Assembly: GCF_000014005.1 (NCBI RefSeq)
Contig: NC_008009.1
Location: 1,426,001 to 1,490,000, forward strand
Direction of reading: 5' to 3'
Length of the DNA: 64,000 bases
From: Candidatus Koribacter versatilis Ellin345
Lineage (GTDB): Bacteria; Acidobacteriota; Terriglobia; Terriglobales; Acidobacteriaceae
The notes under the pieces are model-generated. The model saw only the letters and a program-made list of their open reading frames with translations. It was not told where the DNA came from and did not search any database. The translations under genes were made by a program, and so were the position numbers. Positions 54,386 to 62,984 of this stretch are shown in pieces (the stretch's first letter is position 1; every line of letters starts with the position of its first letter).

Positions 54386-55288
54386 CTAGAGTCGGAGTTC
54401 GGCCCGAGCGATTCGCGCCATGTCAGCTACCTGATACATGTGTCTGAGCACGATCCCATGCTCATCGAAATGCCTCTTGGCGAATTCCAGGTTCTTATTA
54501 TCTGGAGCCAGAGAGTCGTCGATTACCGCGGTCAAATGACCGAATGCATTTTCCTTCTTGCTCATCCCCTCCCGGATCTCCGGCCATGCATATCCGAGCG
54601 TCCGCGCCCCATCGATACTATTTCTCAAACTGACTGCCTGAATTAAGCGGAAGACTCGTCGAGACGTCGAAGGAATGCCGTCAAGATCAATCGCTGCATC
54701 AGAATCAACTTCGTACTTGTAGTGGATTGGGGAAGGATCGGCGCTATCCACGTACTTAGCAATCTTGAAATTCCGGGTCACAAGTGTTTTGTCAATCCCG
54801 TAGTAATCGAATGCCTTGTCGATACTGCGTTTGATGAGGTTTACACCGGTGCGTTCCCGATCAGGCAAGGCCGCGGGGATTTTAAAGTAGCTGGTCGATA
54901 GAGTCTTAGAAGCTGCTTTCGCATCTTCCGCCATCAGCCCCTTAACTTCCGAGATTCGAATCGAGTTCGAGAAAGAATCTTCGATCACGTGACGAAGCCA
55001 TTCGCTTTCGGCCATTACCACGCCACCGCTGGAGCAAATCTTGGCCGCGGAGTTGAATTGCGCAAGAACGCTGTTCTTGAATTCGTAGAAATAGTCCAAT
55101 TCGGAAGCAGGATCGAGTAACCGAACAAGGCGCCAGTCCGAGGTGAGAACCACGTCGAAAAACGGGGCACCGTCGGAGTCGAGTCCGGTCAGGATAAAGC
55201 CAAAAACTACGGCGACCTCCTGCTCCGGATGCGGCACAAACCGCAATACGTAATAGTCAAAGAGTCGAAGAGTTTCTCTTTCCGCCAT
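54386..55288 (-). CDS. DUF3037-like protein with long C-terminal extension, partner of the HipA-like kinase
   Basis: The 300-aa product starts MAERETLRLFDYYVLRFVP at 55288. The start overlaps the kinase stop in TGATG form, so the two are translated together; the frame upstream to 55387 lies inside the kinase gene and is dropped. The first 100 residues (YVLRFVPHPEQEVAVVFGFI, LDPASELDYFYEFK) resemble DUF3037, a short family found beside HipA-like kinases. DUF3037 proteins are usually near 120 aa; here an extra 170-residue part with no recognised domain follows (KRSIDKAFDYYGIDK, DLDGIPSTSRRVFRL). It may be the partner, target or control protein of the kinase. Confidence 0.65.
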   Translation of the reverse strand: MAERETLRLFDYYVLRFVPHPEQEVAVVFGFILTGLDSDGAPFFDVVLTSDWRLVRLLDPASELDYFYEFKNSVLAQFNSAAKICSSGGVVMAESEWLRHVIEDSFSNSIRISEVKGLMAEDAKAASKTLSTSYFKIPAALPDRERTGVNLIKRSIDKAFDYYGIDKTLVTRNFKIAKYVDSADPSPIHYKYEVDSDAAIDLDGIPSTSRRVFRLIQAVSLRNSIDGARTLGYAWPEIREGMSKKENAFGHLTAVIDDSLAPDNKNLEFAKRHFDEHGIVLRHMYQVADMARIARAELRL

Positions 55289-56124
55289 CAGTTCACCTTC
55301 TCCGACCAGTTCACGAAAGGTTTGCGGGACGAGGTTGCGAACGACCAGATGAGTTCTTCCACGCGCGAGCGCCGCTGGATCAGGCAATCGACTAAACGTG
55401 CGAGATCGTCCCAGTCACCGCACCACTCCGGAGGAATGCTTTCGGCCAGTTCGCGAATGGAGTCTTCGTCGAAGTTCTGAATATTTTCCAGCCAAGGGTG
55501 AAAGCTCTTCCAACCGGTCACGCCCGCATAGACTTCATTGCGTCCGTAAACACCGCGCAGCGGAGAATCGGGGAACGACCATTCGCCGGCATTGAAGCAG
55601 TATCCCTGATCAATGAACGTCGCAGTGAACTTGCGCTCGCGGCCCTTTTTCCAGAACGCAGCCTGACGGCCGTTGGCGTTGCAGGTCCATTTGTCGAGAG
55701 CCAGCATCCCGGCGAACTGGTTGAGGTTCTTCACGCGATCGAGCATCGTCTCGGGAAGATAATCGTAGACCAGCCCTTCGTGCGGCGGGCACACATATCG
55801 TGATCCGAATTGCATCCCGGCGCACACGGGTATGGTCTTTCCCGGCAGCTCCAAGCGTAACTCAGACGTGTGCTTGATGAGCCACTCGTCGACCTGGACA
55901 ATCTCCGTTTTAGGTACGTCGAGCCCAACGCGCTCGGCCAACCGTGTGGCGAGAAGATCGTTGGCGAGGACGCGCAGATGCTGCGGGTTGTTCTGGAACT
56001 TGACGACGTAAAGACCGCCGTCGGAGCAGCGCATGAGGTGGGCCTGGGCACCGCCGCGCATGCGTTTTACGTGTTGTACAGCCTGTAACAACGGGGTCTC
56101 TCGACCCTTATCGTAGCGAGACAT
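55288..56124 (-). CDS. HipA-like kinase family protein, stand-alone
   Basis: The 278-aa product is shorter than E. coli HipA (about 440). It has a HipA-like start GGAQAHLMRCSDGGLYVVKF (Lys42) followed by LANDLLATRLAERVGLDVP. A later kinase part LDKWTCNANGRQAAFW (Asp144 and nearby) could be the catalytic loop, and FIDQGYCFNAGEW (Asp172) the metal-binding segment. No HipB-type DNA-binding partner is adjacent. The kinase may phosphorylate a protein or other target; nothing indicates which. It is the first gene of a two-gene minus-strand unit. By eye the pair looks less GC-rich than ppdK, but that needs counting. Confidence 0.75.
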   Translation of the reverse strand: MSRYDKGRETPLLQAVQHVKRMRGGAQAHLMRCSDGGLYVVKFQNNPQHLRVLANDLLATRLAERVGLDVPKTEIVQVDEWLIKHTSELRLELPGKTIPVCAGMQFGSRYVCPPHEGLVYDYLPETMLDRVKNLNQFAGMLALDKWTCNANGRQAAFWKKGRERKFTATFIDQGYCFNAGEWSFPDSPLRGVYGRNEVYAGVTGWKSFHPWLENIQNFDEDSIRELAESIPPEWCGDWDDLARLVDCLIQRRSRVEELIWSFATSSRKPFVNWSEKVN

Positions 56125-56331
56125 CGGTGGGAATCGATGTGCGCTGCGTCACAAAGGCCGGGAGATTCTAAGGCACTTCTTTCATTACCAAAGAACACAT
56201 ATCTTCTCTGGATTATCGCTAAGCCTTTCGGAACTTGTCGGAAAACGAGCTGCTTCGTAATCTCACGGTACTAAGTACACGACAGAGCGAACTCGCAAGT
56301 TGAAGTTTGCCGTACCAGAGGCGAAGTTCCC

Positions 56332-57054
56332 ATGAAGACTGCCATTTTGGCAACCGTCCTATCCCTGATGCTGATCGCAAGTTGCATCTCCTCCTCCGCA
56401 CAAACCAAAAAGACTTTTTCCAACATCCAGAACATGACCGCCTGGACCTCCTGCGACGTTTGCTCGGGTTCCGGCGGCAACGGCAACACCGCTGTCCATT
56501 GGCAAGCCCAGTTCCAGAGCACTCCATCCATGAGCGGTTCTTCCTCGCAGTTCTACTTCGGTGGGGTACAGGCGTATACCTCGGCGCTCTGGTGGGAGCA
56601 GCTTGGATCCAACCCGCAGTACAGCCACTTCAATTACGATTTGCAGTTCTATGTAACGGATATCACCGCGCCGCAGGCGCTCGAGTTCGATGTCAATCAG
56701 TCGCTCAACGGCAAGAAGTACGTCTTCGGCACCGAGTGCGACCTGCGTGGCACCTACAAGGGCTACTGGCGGGTATGGGATGCCACTCTGCATTGGCAGA
56801 ACACCGGCATCGCGTGTACCGGTATCACCGCCAATGCCTGGCACCACCTGGTATGGGAATTTGAACGCACCACCGACGGCCACACGCACTTCATCGCCGT
56901 TACCGTGGATGGAGTTCGCCGCGTGGTCAACCGCTACTACAATCCGTTGAATTCCACGGCGAAAGAATTGAACGTCGCGTTCCAGACGGATGGCAACAAG
57001 TACCCGAATACCTATTCGGTTTGGCTCGACAAAGTCTCACTGATCGCCTGGTAG
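56332..57054 (+). CDS. exported protein of unknown function, paralogue of the 26541 gene
   Basis: The 240-aa protein has a signal peptide (TAILATVLSLMLIASCISSS) with a cysteine that could be a lipid site, though the box is weak. Its mature part has W-T-S-C-D-V-C-S-G-S-G-G, ALEFDVNQSLNGKKYVFGTE, AWHHLVWEFERTTDG, AVTVDGVRRVVNRYYN and YSVWLDKVSLIAW, matching the order of motifs in the 26541 protein. A LamG-like beta-sandwich is suggested. A terminator follows at 57079. It diverges from the HipA-like kinase gene, 207 bases away. Confidence 0.75.
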   Translation: MKTAILATVLSLMLIASCISSSAQTKKTFSNIQNMTAWTSCDVCSGSGGNGNTAVHWQAQFQSTPSMSGSSSQFYFGGVQAYTSALWWEQLGSNPQYSHFNYDLQFYVTDITAPQALEFDVNQSLNGKKYVFGTECDLRGTYKGYWRVWDATLHWQNTGIACTGITANAWHHLVWEFERTTDGHTHFIAVTVDGVRRVVNRYYNPLNSTAKELNVAFQTDGNKYPNTYSVWLDKVSLIAW

Positions 57055-57078
57055 TGGCACCAACCCCCTGTAAACAAT

Positions 57079-57107
57079 AAAGCCCGGTCCCCGCCGGGCT
57101 TTTGTTA
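57079..57107 (+). terminator. rho-independent terminator
   Basis: AAAGCCCGG (57079-57087), loop TCCCCG, CCGGGCTTT (57094-57102), then TTGTTATT. It ends the transcript of the exported protein. Confidence 0.85.
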
Positions 57108-57123
57108 TTCCTAGAAGTTTCGG

Positions 57124-57151
57124 TTGCCCACCTGCCACTCCGGAGTACAAT
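57124..57151 (+). promoter_or_regulatory. promoter for the coiled-coil exported protein
   Basis: TTGCCC (57124-57129) and TACAAT (57146-57151) are separated by 16 bases. The -10 is 26 bases before the ATG at 57178, which has GGGAG upstream. Confidence 0.55.
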
Positions 57152-57177
57152 CTCGGCACACTTGTGGGAGATGGCAT

Positions 57178-57681
57178 ATGAAATTGGTCCTCGCAACCCT
57201 GCTGCTGGGTGGTTTGGCCTTTGCTCAAGCCGCCAACGATAACTCCGATTCCGTCGTCGCTGCCGCGAAGAAAGCGCGCGAAACAAAAACCGCGACCGCT
57301 AAAAAGGTCTATACCGACGACGACATGCCGAGCAGTGGCGGAGCCGTTAGCACGGTCGGAAACCCCGATGCTCCGACGACGACGAACACTTACAACCCTT
57401 CCAACGATCCCGTTCGTGACCAGAAGGCCCTCGACGCCGAATGGCGCCAGCGCATCCGCCAGCAGAAGGACCGCGTCAGTTCGCTTGAGCAGCAATTGAG
57501 GGTAGCGGACGAGAACGTGTCGCGCTCATCGCACTACTACACGGTGAACACCAACCCGAACTACGCTCACTTCAAACAGCAGGCCGACAACCTGCGCGAG
57601 CAACTTGCGAACGCCAAAAGGGACTTAACCGACCTTCAGGACGAGGCGCACAAGGCTGGGGCAAATAAGGCATACGACTAA
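57178..57681 (+). CDS. exported coiled-coil protein, 167 aa
   Basis: The product has a signal peptide (KLVLATLLLGGLAFAQA), a Lys/Ala-rich and Asn/Thr/Pro-rich N-terminal half, and a C-terminal coiled coil (about 85-160, QKDRVSSLEQQLRVADENVS and FKQQADNLREQLANAKRDL). No family is recognised. It would lie in the periplasm, perhaps as an oligomer. Its promoter is at 57124, and the glycosyltransferase gene follows 57 bases later with its own TACAAT box (57697-57702). Confidence 0.65.
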   Translation: MKLVLATLLLGGLAFAQAANDNSDSVVAAAKKARETKTATAKKVYTDDDMPSSGGAVSTVGNPDAPTTTNTYNPSNDPVRDQKALDAEWRQRIRQQKDRVSSLEQQLRVADENVSRSSHYYTVNTNPNYAHFKQQADNLREQLANAKRDLTDLQDEAHKAGANKAYD

Positions 57682-57738
57682 AGAGTCGGCACGGATTACA
57701 ATCGGAATATCGTTAATCTAGCGGGTTCCGGAGGAATC

Positions 57739-59772
57739 GTGCCGCAAACTCCGCGCCCTTCCCGGCGCGTTTTCGTTGTCCTCGGTGTTGTCGTCCTTCT
57801 CGGCGTCCTCTACCTGCAGTTGGGCCTTTCTGCTAACGCAAACTCCATCACCTGGGACGAAGACGACCACATCTTCGCCGGCTACATGATGTGGAAGACC
57901 GGCGACTTCGGGTTGAATCCCGAGCACCCGCCGCTGGTAAAGCTCGTCGCAACCCTGCCGATGCTTACGATGCATCTGAACCAGCCTCCCCTGCAGCAGC
58001 GGTCGTTCAAGATCGAAGCCTACCTCGACGGTCGCGACATGCTCTTCAAGAGCGGCAACGATGCCAACGCGATCCTGCTGCGCGTACGACTGGCAGCCGC
58101 ACTCTTCACGGTTCTTTTGGGACTGCTGGTCTTTCTGGTCGGGCAAGAGATGTTCGGCACCGTTGCGGGCTTCATTGGACTGGCCTTGCTAGTGTTCGAT
58201 CCCAATATCCTCGCCCACGGCATGGAGGTCGCCACCGATACCGGCATTTCCTGTTTCATGCTGGCCACGGTGTACGCGTTCTATCGCTATAACAAAAAGC
58301 CGACGATTGGCAGACTGCTGCTGGTTGGGCTCGCCCTCGGTTGTACGCTGGGCGTGAAGCATACCGGCATCCTCGTTCCGCCGATGGTTATCCTGCTCGC
58401 AGCCGTGGAACTGTTCTTAGGCCCCCGCGCGGAAGAAGGGGGTGTCGACCACGCCGAGACTCGCAGCCACATGGCGAAGCGCCTGGCGGTTGCCGTGCTC
58501 GCGATCTTCGCGATCACCATCTTCGTTGTGTGGGCGATGTACGGCTTCCGCTACGCGGCCCGCCCCGACGGCATGGTGCTGAATCCCTCGCTGAATGAGG
58601 CCATTGCGAACATCTCGCGGCCGCACGAACAGTGGGGCATGCGCATGATCGCGCACTACAAGCTACTACCCGAGTCCTACATCGCCGGCGTTACCGACAT
58701 CCGTAATATGTCCGACTTCTACACCAGTTACGTGCTCGGCAAGAGTTATAGGCACGGCGTCTGGTTCTACTTTCCGTTCGCGTTCGTCATCAAGTCCACT
58801 CTCGCGCTGCTCGCGCTGTGCGTGATCGCATTATTCGCAATCGCCACGAGAAAACTGAAGCACGGCCGTGAACTGCTCTTCCTCGCAGTACCTGCCGGGT
58901 TCTACCTGTTCATTGCGATGTTCTCGCGCATGAATATCGGGGTGCGTCACATCCTGCCGGTATATGCGTTTCTTTTCGTAATGATTGGGGGCGCCTGTGC
59001 GGCGCTCATCCAGCGCAATCGCATTTGGGTTTATGTTGTCAGTTTCCTGCTCGCCTATCAGGCTTTCGTCGAGGTCCGCATCTACCCCGCGTACATGGCC
59101 TACGCCAACGAATTATGGGGAGGTCCGACCCAGACATGGAAACTGCTTGCCGATTCCAACGTCGATTGGGCACAACAACTGAAGCGCACGAAGAAGTACA
59201 TCGACCAGAACAACATCAAAGATTGCTGGATGATCTACTTCGCCTATCCGGTAGTCGATTACCACGACTACGGCATCCCATGCCGTCCGCTGCCGACCAT
59301 GGACCAGATGTGGATTGGCGACGAACTGGAGGTGCCCACGGAAATCGATGGCCCACTGTTCTTAAGCGCCGGAGACCTCACCGGCTTTGAGTTCGGCGAA
59401 GGCCATATGAATCCCTACGAGCAGTTCAAGAGTATGAAGCCTGTGGCGAATATCGACTACGGCATCTATGTATACGAGGGCCATTTCAACATCGCGCAGG
59501 CCGCGGCCGTCAGCCATAACTTCAAAGCCGGGCATCGGCTGGAAGCCAGGCAATATGATGCGGCACTCGCGGAAGCGCAGCAGGCGGTACAACTCGATCC
59601 GCAGATGGCGGCCGCGCATTTGAGCGTTGCCCACGCCCTCGACGGGCTCGGTCGCAAGGACGAAGCAAAAGCCGAATATCAGAAGGCACTGGAGTTGGCG
59701 CAGACCATTCAGCCGACGTTCCAGGAAGGCACCGCCAACGCCGCTAAGGAGAAGCTCGCAAGTTTGAAATGA
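57739..59772 (+). CDS. GT39/ArnT-type membrane glycosyltransferase with C-terminal TPR repeats
   Basis: The 677-aa protein has many hydrophobic segments, typical of GT-C enzymes. After the first helix it has SITWDEDDHIFAGYMMWKTG (D-E motif) and LNPEHPPLVKLVATLPML (EHPPL motif), the marks of dolichyl-phosphate-mannose-type or ArnT/PMT_2 transferases. SNVDWAQQLKRTKKYIDQN follows late in the chain. The last 80 residues are TPR-like (KAGHRLEARQYDAALAEAQQ). The GTG at 57739 has GGAGG upstream. It transfers a sugar from a polyprenyl donor to an unknown acceptor at the membrane. The TPR end is uncommon for the family. Confidence 0.85.
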   Translation: MPQTPRPSRRVFVVLGVVVLLGVLYLQLGLSANANSITWDEDDHIFAGYMMWKTGDFGLNPEHPPLVKLVATLPMLTMHLNQPPLQQRSFKIEAYLDGRDMLFKSGNDANAILLRVRLAAALFTVLLGLLVFLVGQEMFGTVAGFIGLALLVFDPNILAHGMEVATDTGISCFMLATVYAFYRYNKKPTIGRLLLVGLALGCTLGVKHTGILVPPMVILLAAVELFLGPRAEEGGVDHAETRSHMAKRLAVAVLAIFAITIFVVWAMYGFRYAARPDGMVLNPSLNEAIANISRPHEQWGMRMIAHYKLLPESYIAGVTDIRNMSDFYTSYVLGKSYRHGVWFYFPFAFVIKSTLALLALCVIALFAIATRKLKHGRELLFLAVPAGFYLFIAMFSRMNIGVRHILPVYAFLFVMIGGACAALIQRNRIWVYVVSFLLAYQAFVEVRIYPAYMAYANELWGGPTQTWKLLADSNVDWAQQLKRTKKYIDQNNIKDCWMIYFAYPVVDYHDYGIPCRPLPTMDQMWIGDELEVPTEIDGPLFLSAGDLTGFEFGEGHMNPYEQFKSMKPVANIDYGIYVYEGHFNIAQAAAVSHNFKAGHRLEARQYDAALAEAQQAVQLDPQMAAAHLSVAHALDGLGRKDEAKAEYQKALELAQTIQPTFQEGTANAAKEKLASLK

Positions 59773-59775
59773 GGA

Positions 59776-60363
59776 TTAGCGCGCAGAGCTGAGGGCATGG
59801 GGAACGGCAGCGAAGAAGTGCTCCGCTGCCGTCATCGCCCGCATGTCGTTTCGGATGTCGCCGGGCTTGGAACCGCTGCCGATGAGTTCGCCGCCCCATT
59901 TCATATCCATGTACTCGGCGCTGCGGCGTAGCGTATGGATCAACAATTCCGCGCCTTTGGGGTCGTTGTCCGACTGTACGCAAACCCCCCATAGCGTCTT
60001 GCCAGCCATGTTCTTCCGGAACTGCGCGCCGGGCACACGCATCCAGTCGCTCCAGTGGTCTAAGTAGAGCTTGGCGCTTGCCGGCATGCTGTACCAGTAG
60101 AGCGGAGTGACAAAAACGATATCGGTTGCCGCTAGCGTTTCATCGAGGAAACGCTTCTCGTTGCCTTCCGGTATCGGCCACGGCGTGTTCTTCTCAGTGT
60201 GGTGCCGGATGTCTTCGAAGCGGTCGAGCGGAAACTCGTCGAGGTGTAGCCACTGCTGCGGGACCTCGGCTGGCAAGAAAGATGCGGCATGGCGAGCCAG
60301 CGTTTCGGTGTTCCCCTCACGCCGGCCGCTCGCCACGAGGAAAAGTATCCGCCGCGTGCTCAT
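59776..60363 (-). CDS. flavodoxin-fold NAD(P)H-dependent oxidoreductase
   Basis: The 195-aa protein has the FMN-binding start ILFLVASGRREGNTETLARH, then ATDIVFVTPLYWYSMPASAK and LYLDHWSDWMRVPG, the series of the NADPH-dependent FMN reductase/flavodoxin_2 family. The exact substrate is unknown. Its start overlaps the stop of the next upstream gene in an ATGA arrangement, so the two are translated together. It ends three bases after the convergent glycosyltransferase gene. Confidence 0.85.
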   Translation of the reverse strand: MSTRRILFLVASGRREGNTETLARHAASFLPAEVPQQWLHLDEFPLDRFEDIRHHTEKNTPWPIPEGNEKRFLDETLAATDIVFVTPLYWYSMPASAKLYLDHWSDWMRVPGAQFRKNMAGKTLWGVCVQSDNDPKGAELLIHTLRRSAEYMDMKWGGELIGSGSKPGDIRNDMRAMTAAEHFFAAVPHALSSAR

Positions 60364-60956
60364 TGTGCCGTTTGCAGTTTCGCGATCAGCTTCTGCGCCA
60401 AGTTCTCTTCAGACTCCGACCACAGCAGCCGTCCGCTAAGCGCAGTGTTCTGCTCCAGCTTTTGTGAATAATCAATCAGTTTCGCAACATTGAATTTCAC
60501 CCGGTCCGCCATGAACGGCGTCAGGTCCAGCTCGTCATGCAGAAACGGAGTGTCCAATCCGAAGTCGATCTCGAGGTGTCCGCGGTCGGTGTAGATGCCT
60601 TCCTCGAACTGCTTGCCATGCAGCACAAATCGCACCGCGATGGGTCGCTGCGTCCACGGTTCCGCGGGGTCTTCCTGCGGCGCCCAGAGGTCCCAGAAGG
60701 CCTCGAAGACAAAAGCGTAATCGTCGTGCAGGAAGTCCTGCATCAGGTCCACGGCCTCTTCCGGCGAGATGCCCTGGTCGAAACGGCGCTCCAGCACCGT
60801 TGGTTCGGTCCACGCAATCGGGTGCACGGACAAATAAGTAATTCCCGGCCGCACCGGGGAGAACGGGAACTCGCGCATGACCGCCGCGCTCCGCGTCATC
60901 ATCTCCTCAGGACTAAAGCTCGGGAACCACAGGCTCAAATAAAGTGGGTCAGCCAT
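60360..60956 (-). CDS. hypothetical soluble protein, 198 aa
   Basis: I do not recognise this protein. It has no signal peptide or membrane segment. The N-terminus is SLWFPSFSPEEMMTRSAAVM and the acidic body has many Phe/Trp residues (YAFVFEAFWDLWAPQEDP, LHDELDLTPFMADRVKFNVA). It overlaps the flavodoxin-fold gene by four bases, so the two products may act together. The start MADPLYLSLWF at 60956 is the first possible. Confidence 0.6.
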   Translation of the reverse strand: MADPLYLSLWFPSFSPEEMMTRSAAVMREFPFSPVRPGITYLSVHPIAWTEPTVLERRFDQGISPEEAVDLMQDFLHDDYAFVFEAFWDLWAPQEDPAEPWTQRPIAVRFVLHGKQFEEGIYTDRGHLEIDFGLDTPFLHDELDLTPFMADRVKFNVAKLIDYSQKLEQNTALSGRLLWSESEENLAQKLIAKLQTAQ

Positions 60957-61007
60957 ATCACTATTCTAGATGAGTTCGGCCGGCGTATGGATTCCGAGGC
61001 CATTCGG

Positions 61008-61044
61008 GTGCCCCATGTCGCGCGATTTTCGAGACATGGGAAAA
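61008..61044. repeat. inverted repeat with GGGGCACCC flank (minus sense)
   Basis: CCCATGTC (61012-61019) and GACATGGG (61033-61040) are exact inverted copies around a 13-base loop. Reading the minus strand the arm runs into GACATGGGGCACCCGAATG, the same GGGGCACCCGAA flank as the element at 3422. It lies in the 200-base gap 60957-61156, with a terminator further on. Confidence 0.45.
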
Positions 61045-61101
61045 CGACAAGGCCAACCCCATCGAAGTACGAATTGGATTGTGACGCAACGCACGTCACG
61101 A

Positions 61102-61132
61102 AAAAGAAGCTCGCATTGTGCAAGCTTCTTTT
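61102..61132 (-). terminator. rho-independent terminator of aspS
   Basis: AAAAGAAGCT (61102-61111) pairs exactly with AGCTTCTTTT (61123-61132). On the minus strand the stem is followed by the TTTTT run that precedes CG. It stands 25 bases beyond the aspS stop. Confidence 0.8.
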
Positions 61133-61156
61133 GATGCGCGTCTTTGTGGATTCCAG

Positions 61157-62962
61157 CTACTCCCGCTTCGTAACTTTGATGTTCAACTGCTGCAACTGTT
61201 CGGCGCTCACGGGGGTCGGCGCGTCCATCATCAAGTCCGTTGCAGCCGCTGTTTTCGGGAAGGTGATCACTTCGCGCAGGCTGGTCGCCCCCGCCAGAAT
61301 CATCACGATGCGGTCCAGACCCAAGGCAATGCCGCCGTGCGGAGGCGTCCCGTACTGCAACGCTTCCAGGAAGAACCCGAAGCGCTGCTGCTGCTCTTCA
61401 GGTCCCATCCCGAGCGACTTAAAGATGATGCTCTGGATGTCCTGCCGGTGAATACGGATCGACCCCGAGCCCAGTTCAGTGCCGTTCAGCACCACGTCGT
61501 AAGCCAGCGCGCGCACGCCGCCGGGATCGCTTTCCAGCTTGCCCATGTCTTCTTCGTGGCACGAGGTAAACGGATGGTGCGCCGCGTTCCAGCGTTTGTC
61601 GTTCTCGTCCCATTCGAAGAACGGAAAATCCGTGACCCACAGGAACTTGAATTCGCCCTTCTTGAAGCAGCCGTGGCGGTCGGAATACTTCTGCGCAATC
61701 GCCAGCCGCACCTGTCCCGCCGCTCCATACACCGCGTAGGATTGGTTGCGCGTCACGATCTCGCTGGCCTTCTCCGCACGTTGCGCGCCCGCGACCACGA
61801 CGAGCAGGTCGCTCTCTTCCGGTTTCACGATTTCCTTGATCTTCGCCGCAGCCTCGGGGAACGATTTCTCCAGCCGCTTGAAATCTTCAAACAGCTTGGC
61901 GCCCGACTTCGCGTTGAGCATCGGTTTCAGGTCGTCGCGCTCTTTGCGCGAAAGCTCGCCGATCTTCGGCACGCGCACGCACACCACCGGCAGATCGAGA
62001 TCGATGCCTAGCGTTTGCAGGTTCTCAGCCGCGAAGGCCGATTTCACGTCGTTCATCGCCGGCAGCCGAAGGTCTGGCTTGTCGATCCCATACTGCCGAA
62101 TCGCGTCGTCGTACGACATGCGCGGGAACTTGCCTTCGAGCTTGTGTCCCGCCGCCGCCCAAGCCGCAGTCAGAAAGCCCTCCACCACGCCAAACACATC
62201 GTCCTGTGTCGGGAAGGTCATCTCCAAATCGATCTGCGTGAATTCCGGCTGGCGGTCGGCGCGCAGGTCTTCGTCGCGGAAGCAGCGCGCGATCTGGAAG
62301 TAGCGCTCGCAATTGGAGATCATCAAAATCTGCTTGAAGATCTGCGGCGACTGCGGCAGCGCATAGAACTCGCCCGGATGCACGCGGCTCGGAACGAGAT
62401 AATCGCGCGCGCCCTCTGGAGTCGAGCGCGTCATGATCGGCGTTTCGACCTCGAGGAAATTCTGCGACGCAAGATAGTTGCGGATCGCAAAAGTCACGTC
62501 GTGCCGCATCTGCACGTTCGCCTGCATCTCCGGCCGCCGCAGGTCGAGGTAGCGATACTTCAGCCGCACCTCTTCGTTGACGTTCGAATTGTCGGCAATG
62601 GAGAAGGGCAGCACCTTCGAATCGTTGAACAGCCGCATCTCTTTCGCGACGACTTCGATCTCGCCGGTCGGCAGGTTCTTGTTGACGGTGTTCGCCTCGC
62701 GCTTCGCGACCGTGCCAATCACTGCGATGCAGTATTCGGAGCGCAGGTCCCCGGCCTTCGCCTGGAGCTCGGAATTCGAATTATCGAAGACGATCTGCGT
62801 AATGCCCGTGCGGTCGCGCAGGTCGATGAAGATCAGCCCGCCGAGATCGCGGCGACGATTCACCCATCCCATGAGCACCACGTTTTTGTTGGCATCCGCC
62901 GCGCGGAGTTCTCCGCACTTGTGCGTACGCTTGAGTTCACCGAGAAAATCCAGTTTCGCCAC
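61157..62962 (-). CDS. aspS: aspartyl-tRNA synthetase
   Basis: Charges tRNA-Asp, possibly also tRNA-Asn in a non-discriminating form. The 601-aa protein has the N-terminal OB fold (LMGWVNRRRDLGGLIFIDLR), class II motif 2 region RYFQIARCFRDEDLRADRQP with EFTQIDLEM, the bacterial insertion, and motif 3 GGIALGLDRIVMIL. The GTELGSGSIRIH segment is also typical. It lies 22 bases downstream of hisS on the same strand, a frequent gene order in bacteria. Confidence 0.96.
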   Translation of the reverse strand: MAKLDFLGELKRTHKCGELRAADANKNVVLMGWVNRRRDLGGLIFIDLRDRTGITQIVFDNSNSELQAKAGDLRSEYCIAVIGTVAKREANTVNKNLPTGEIEVVAKEMRLFNDSKVLPFSIADNSNVNEEVRLKYRYLDLRRPEMQANVQMRHDVTFAIRNYLASQNFLEVETPIMTRSTPEGARDYLVPSRVHPGEFYALPQSPQIFKQILMISNCERYFQIARCFRDEDLRADRQPEFTQIDLEMTFPTQDDVFGVVEGFLTAAWAAAGHKLEGKFPRMSYDDAIRQYGIDKPDLRLPAMNDVKSAFAAENLQTLGIDLDLPVVCVRVPKIGELSRKERDDLKPMLNAKSGAKLFEDFKRLEKSFPEAAAKIKEIVKPEESDLLVVVAGAQRAEKASEIVTRNQSYAVYGAAGQVRLAIAQKYSDRHGCFKKGEFKFLWVTDFPFFEWDENDKRWNAAHHPFTSCHEEDMGKLESDPGGVRALAYDVVLNGTELGSGSIRIHRQDIQSIIFKSLGMGPEEQQQRFGFFLEALQYGTPPHGGIALGLDRIVMILAGATSLREVITFPKTAAATDLMMDAPTPVSAEQLQQLNIKVTKRE

Positions 62963-62984
62963 AGTTGCTATCTTCCTTTACTGA

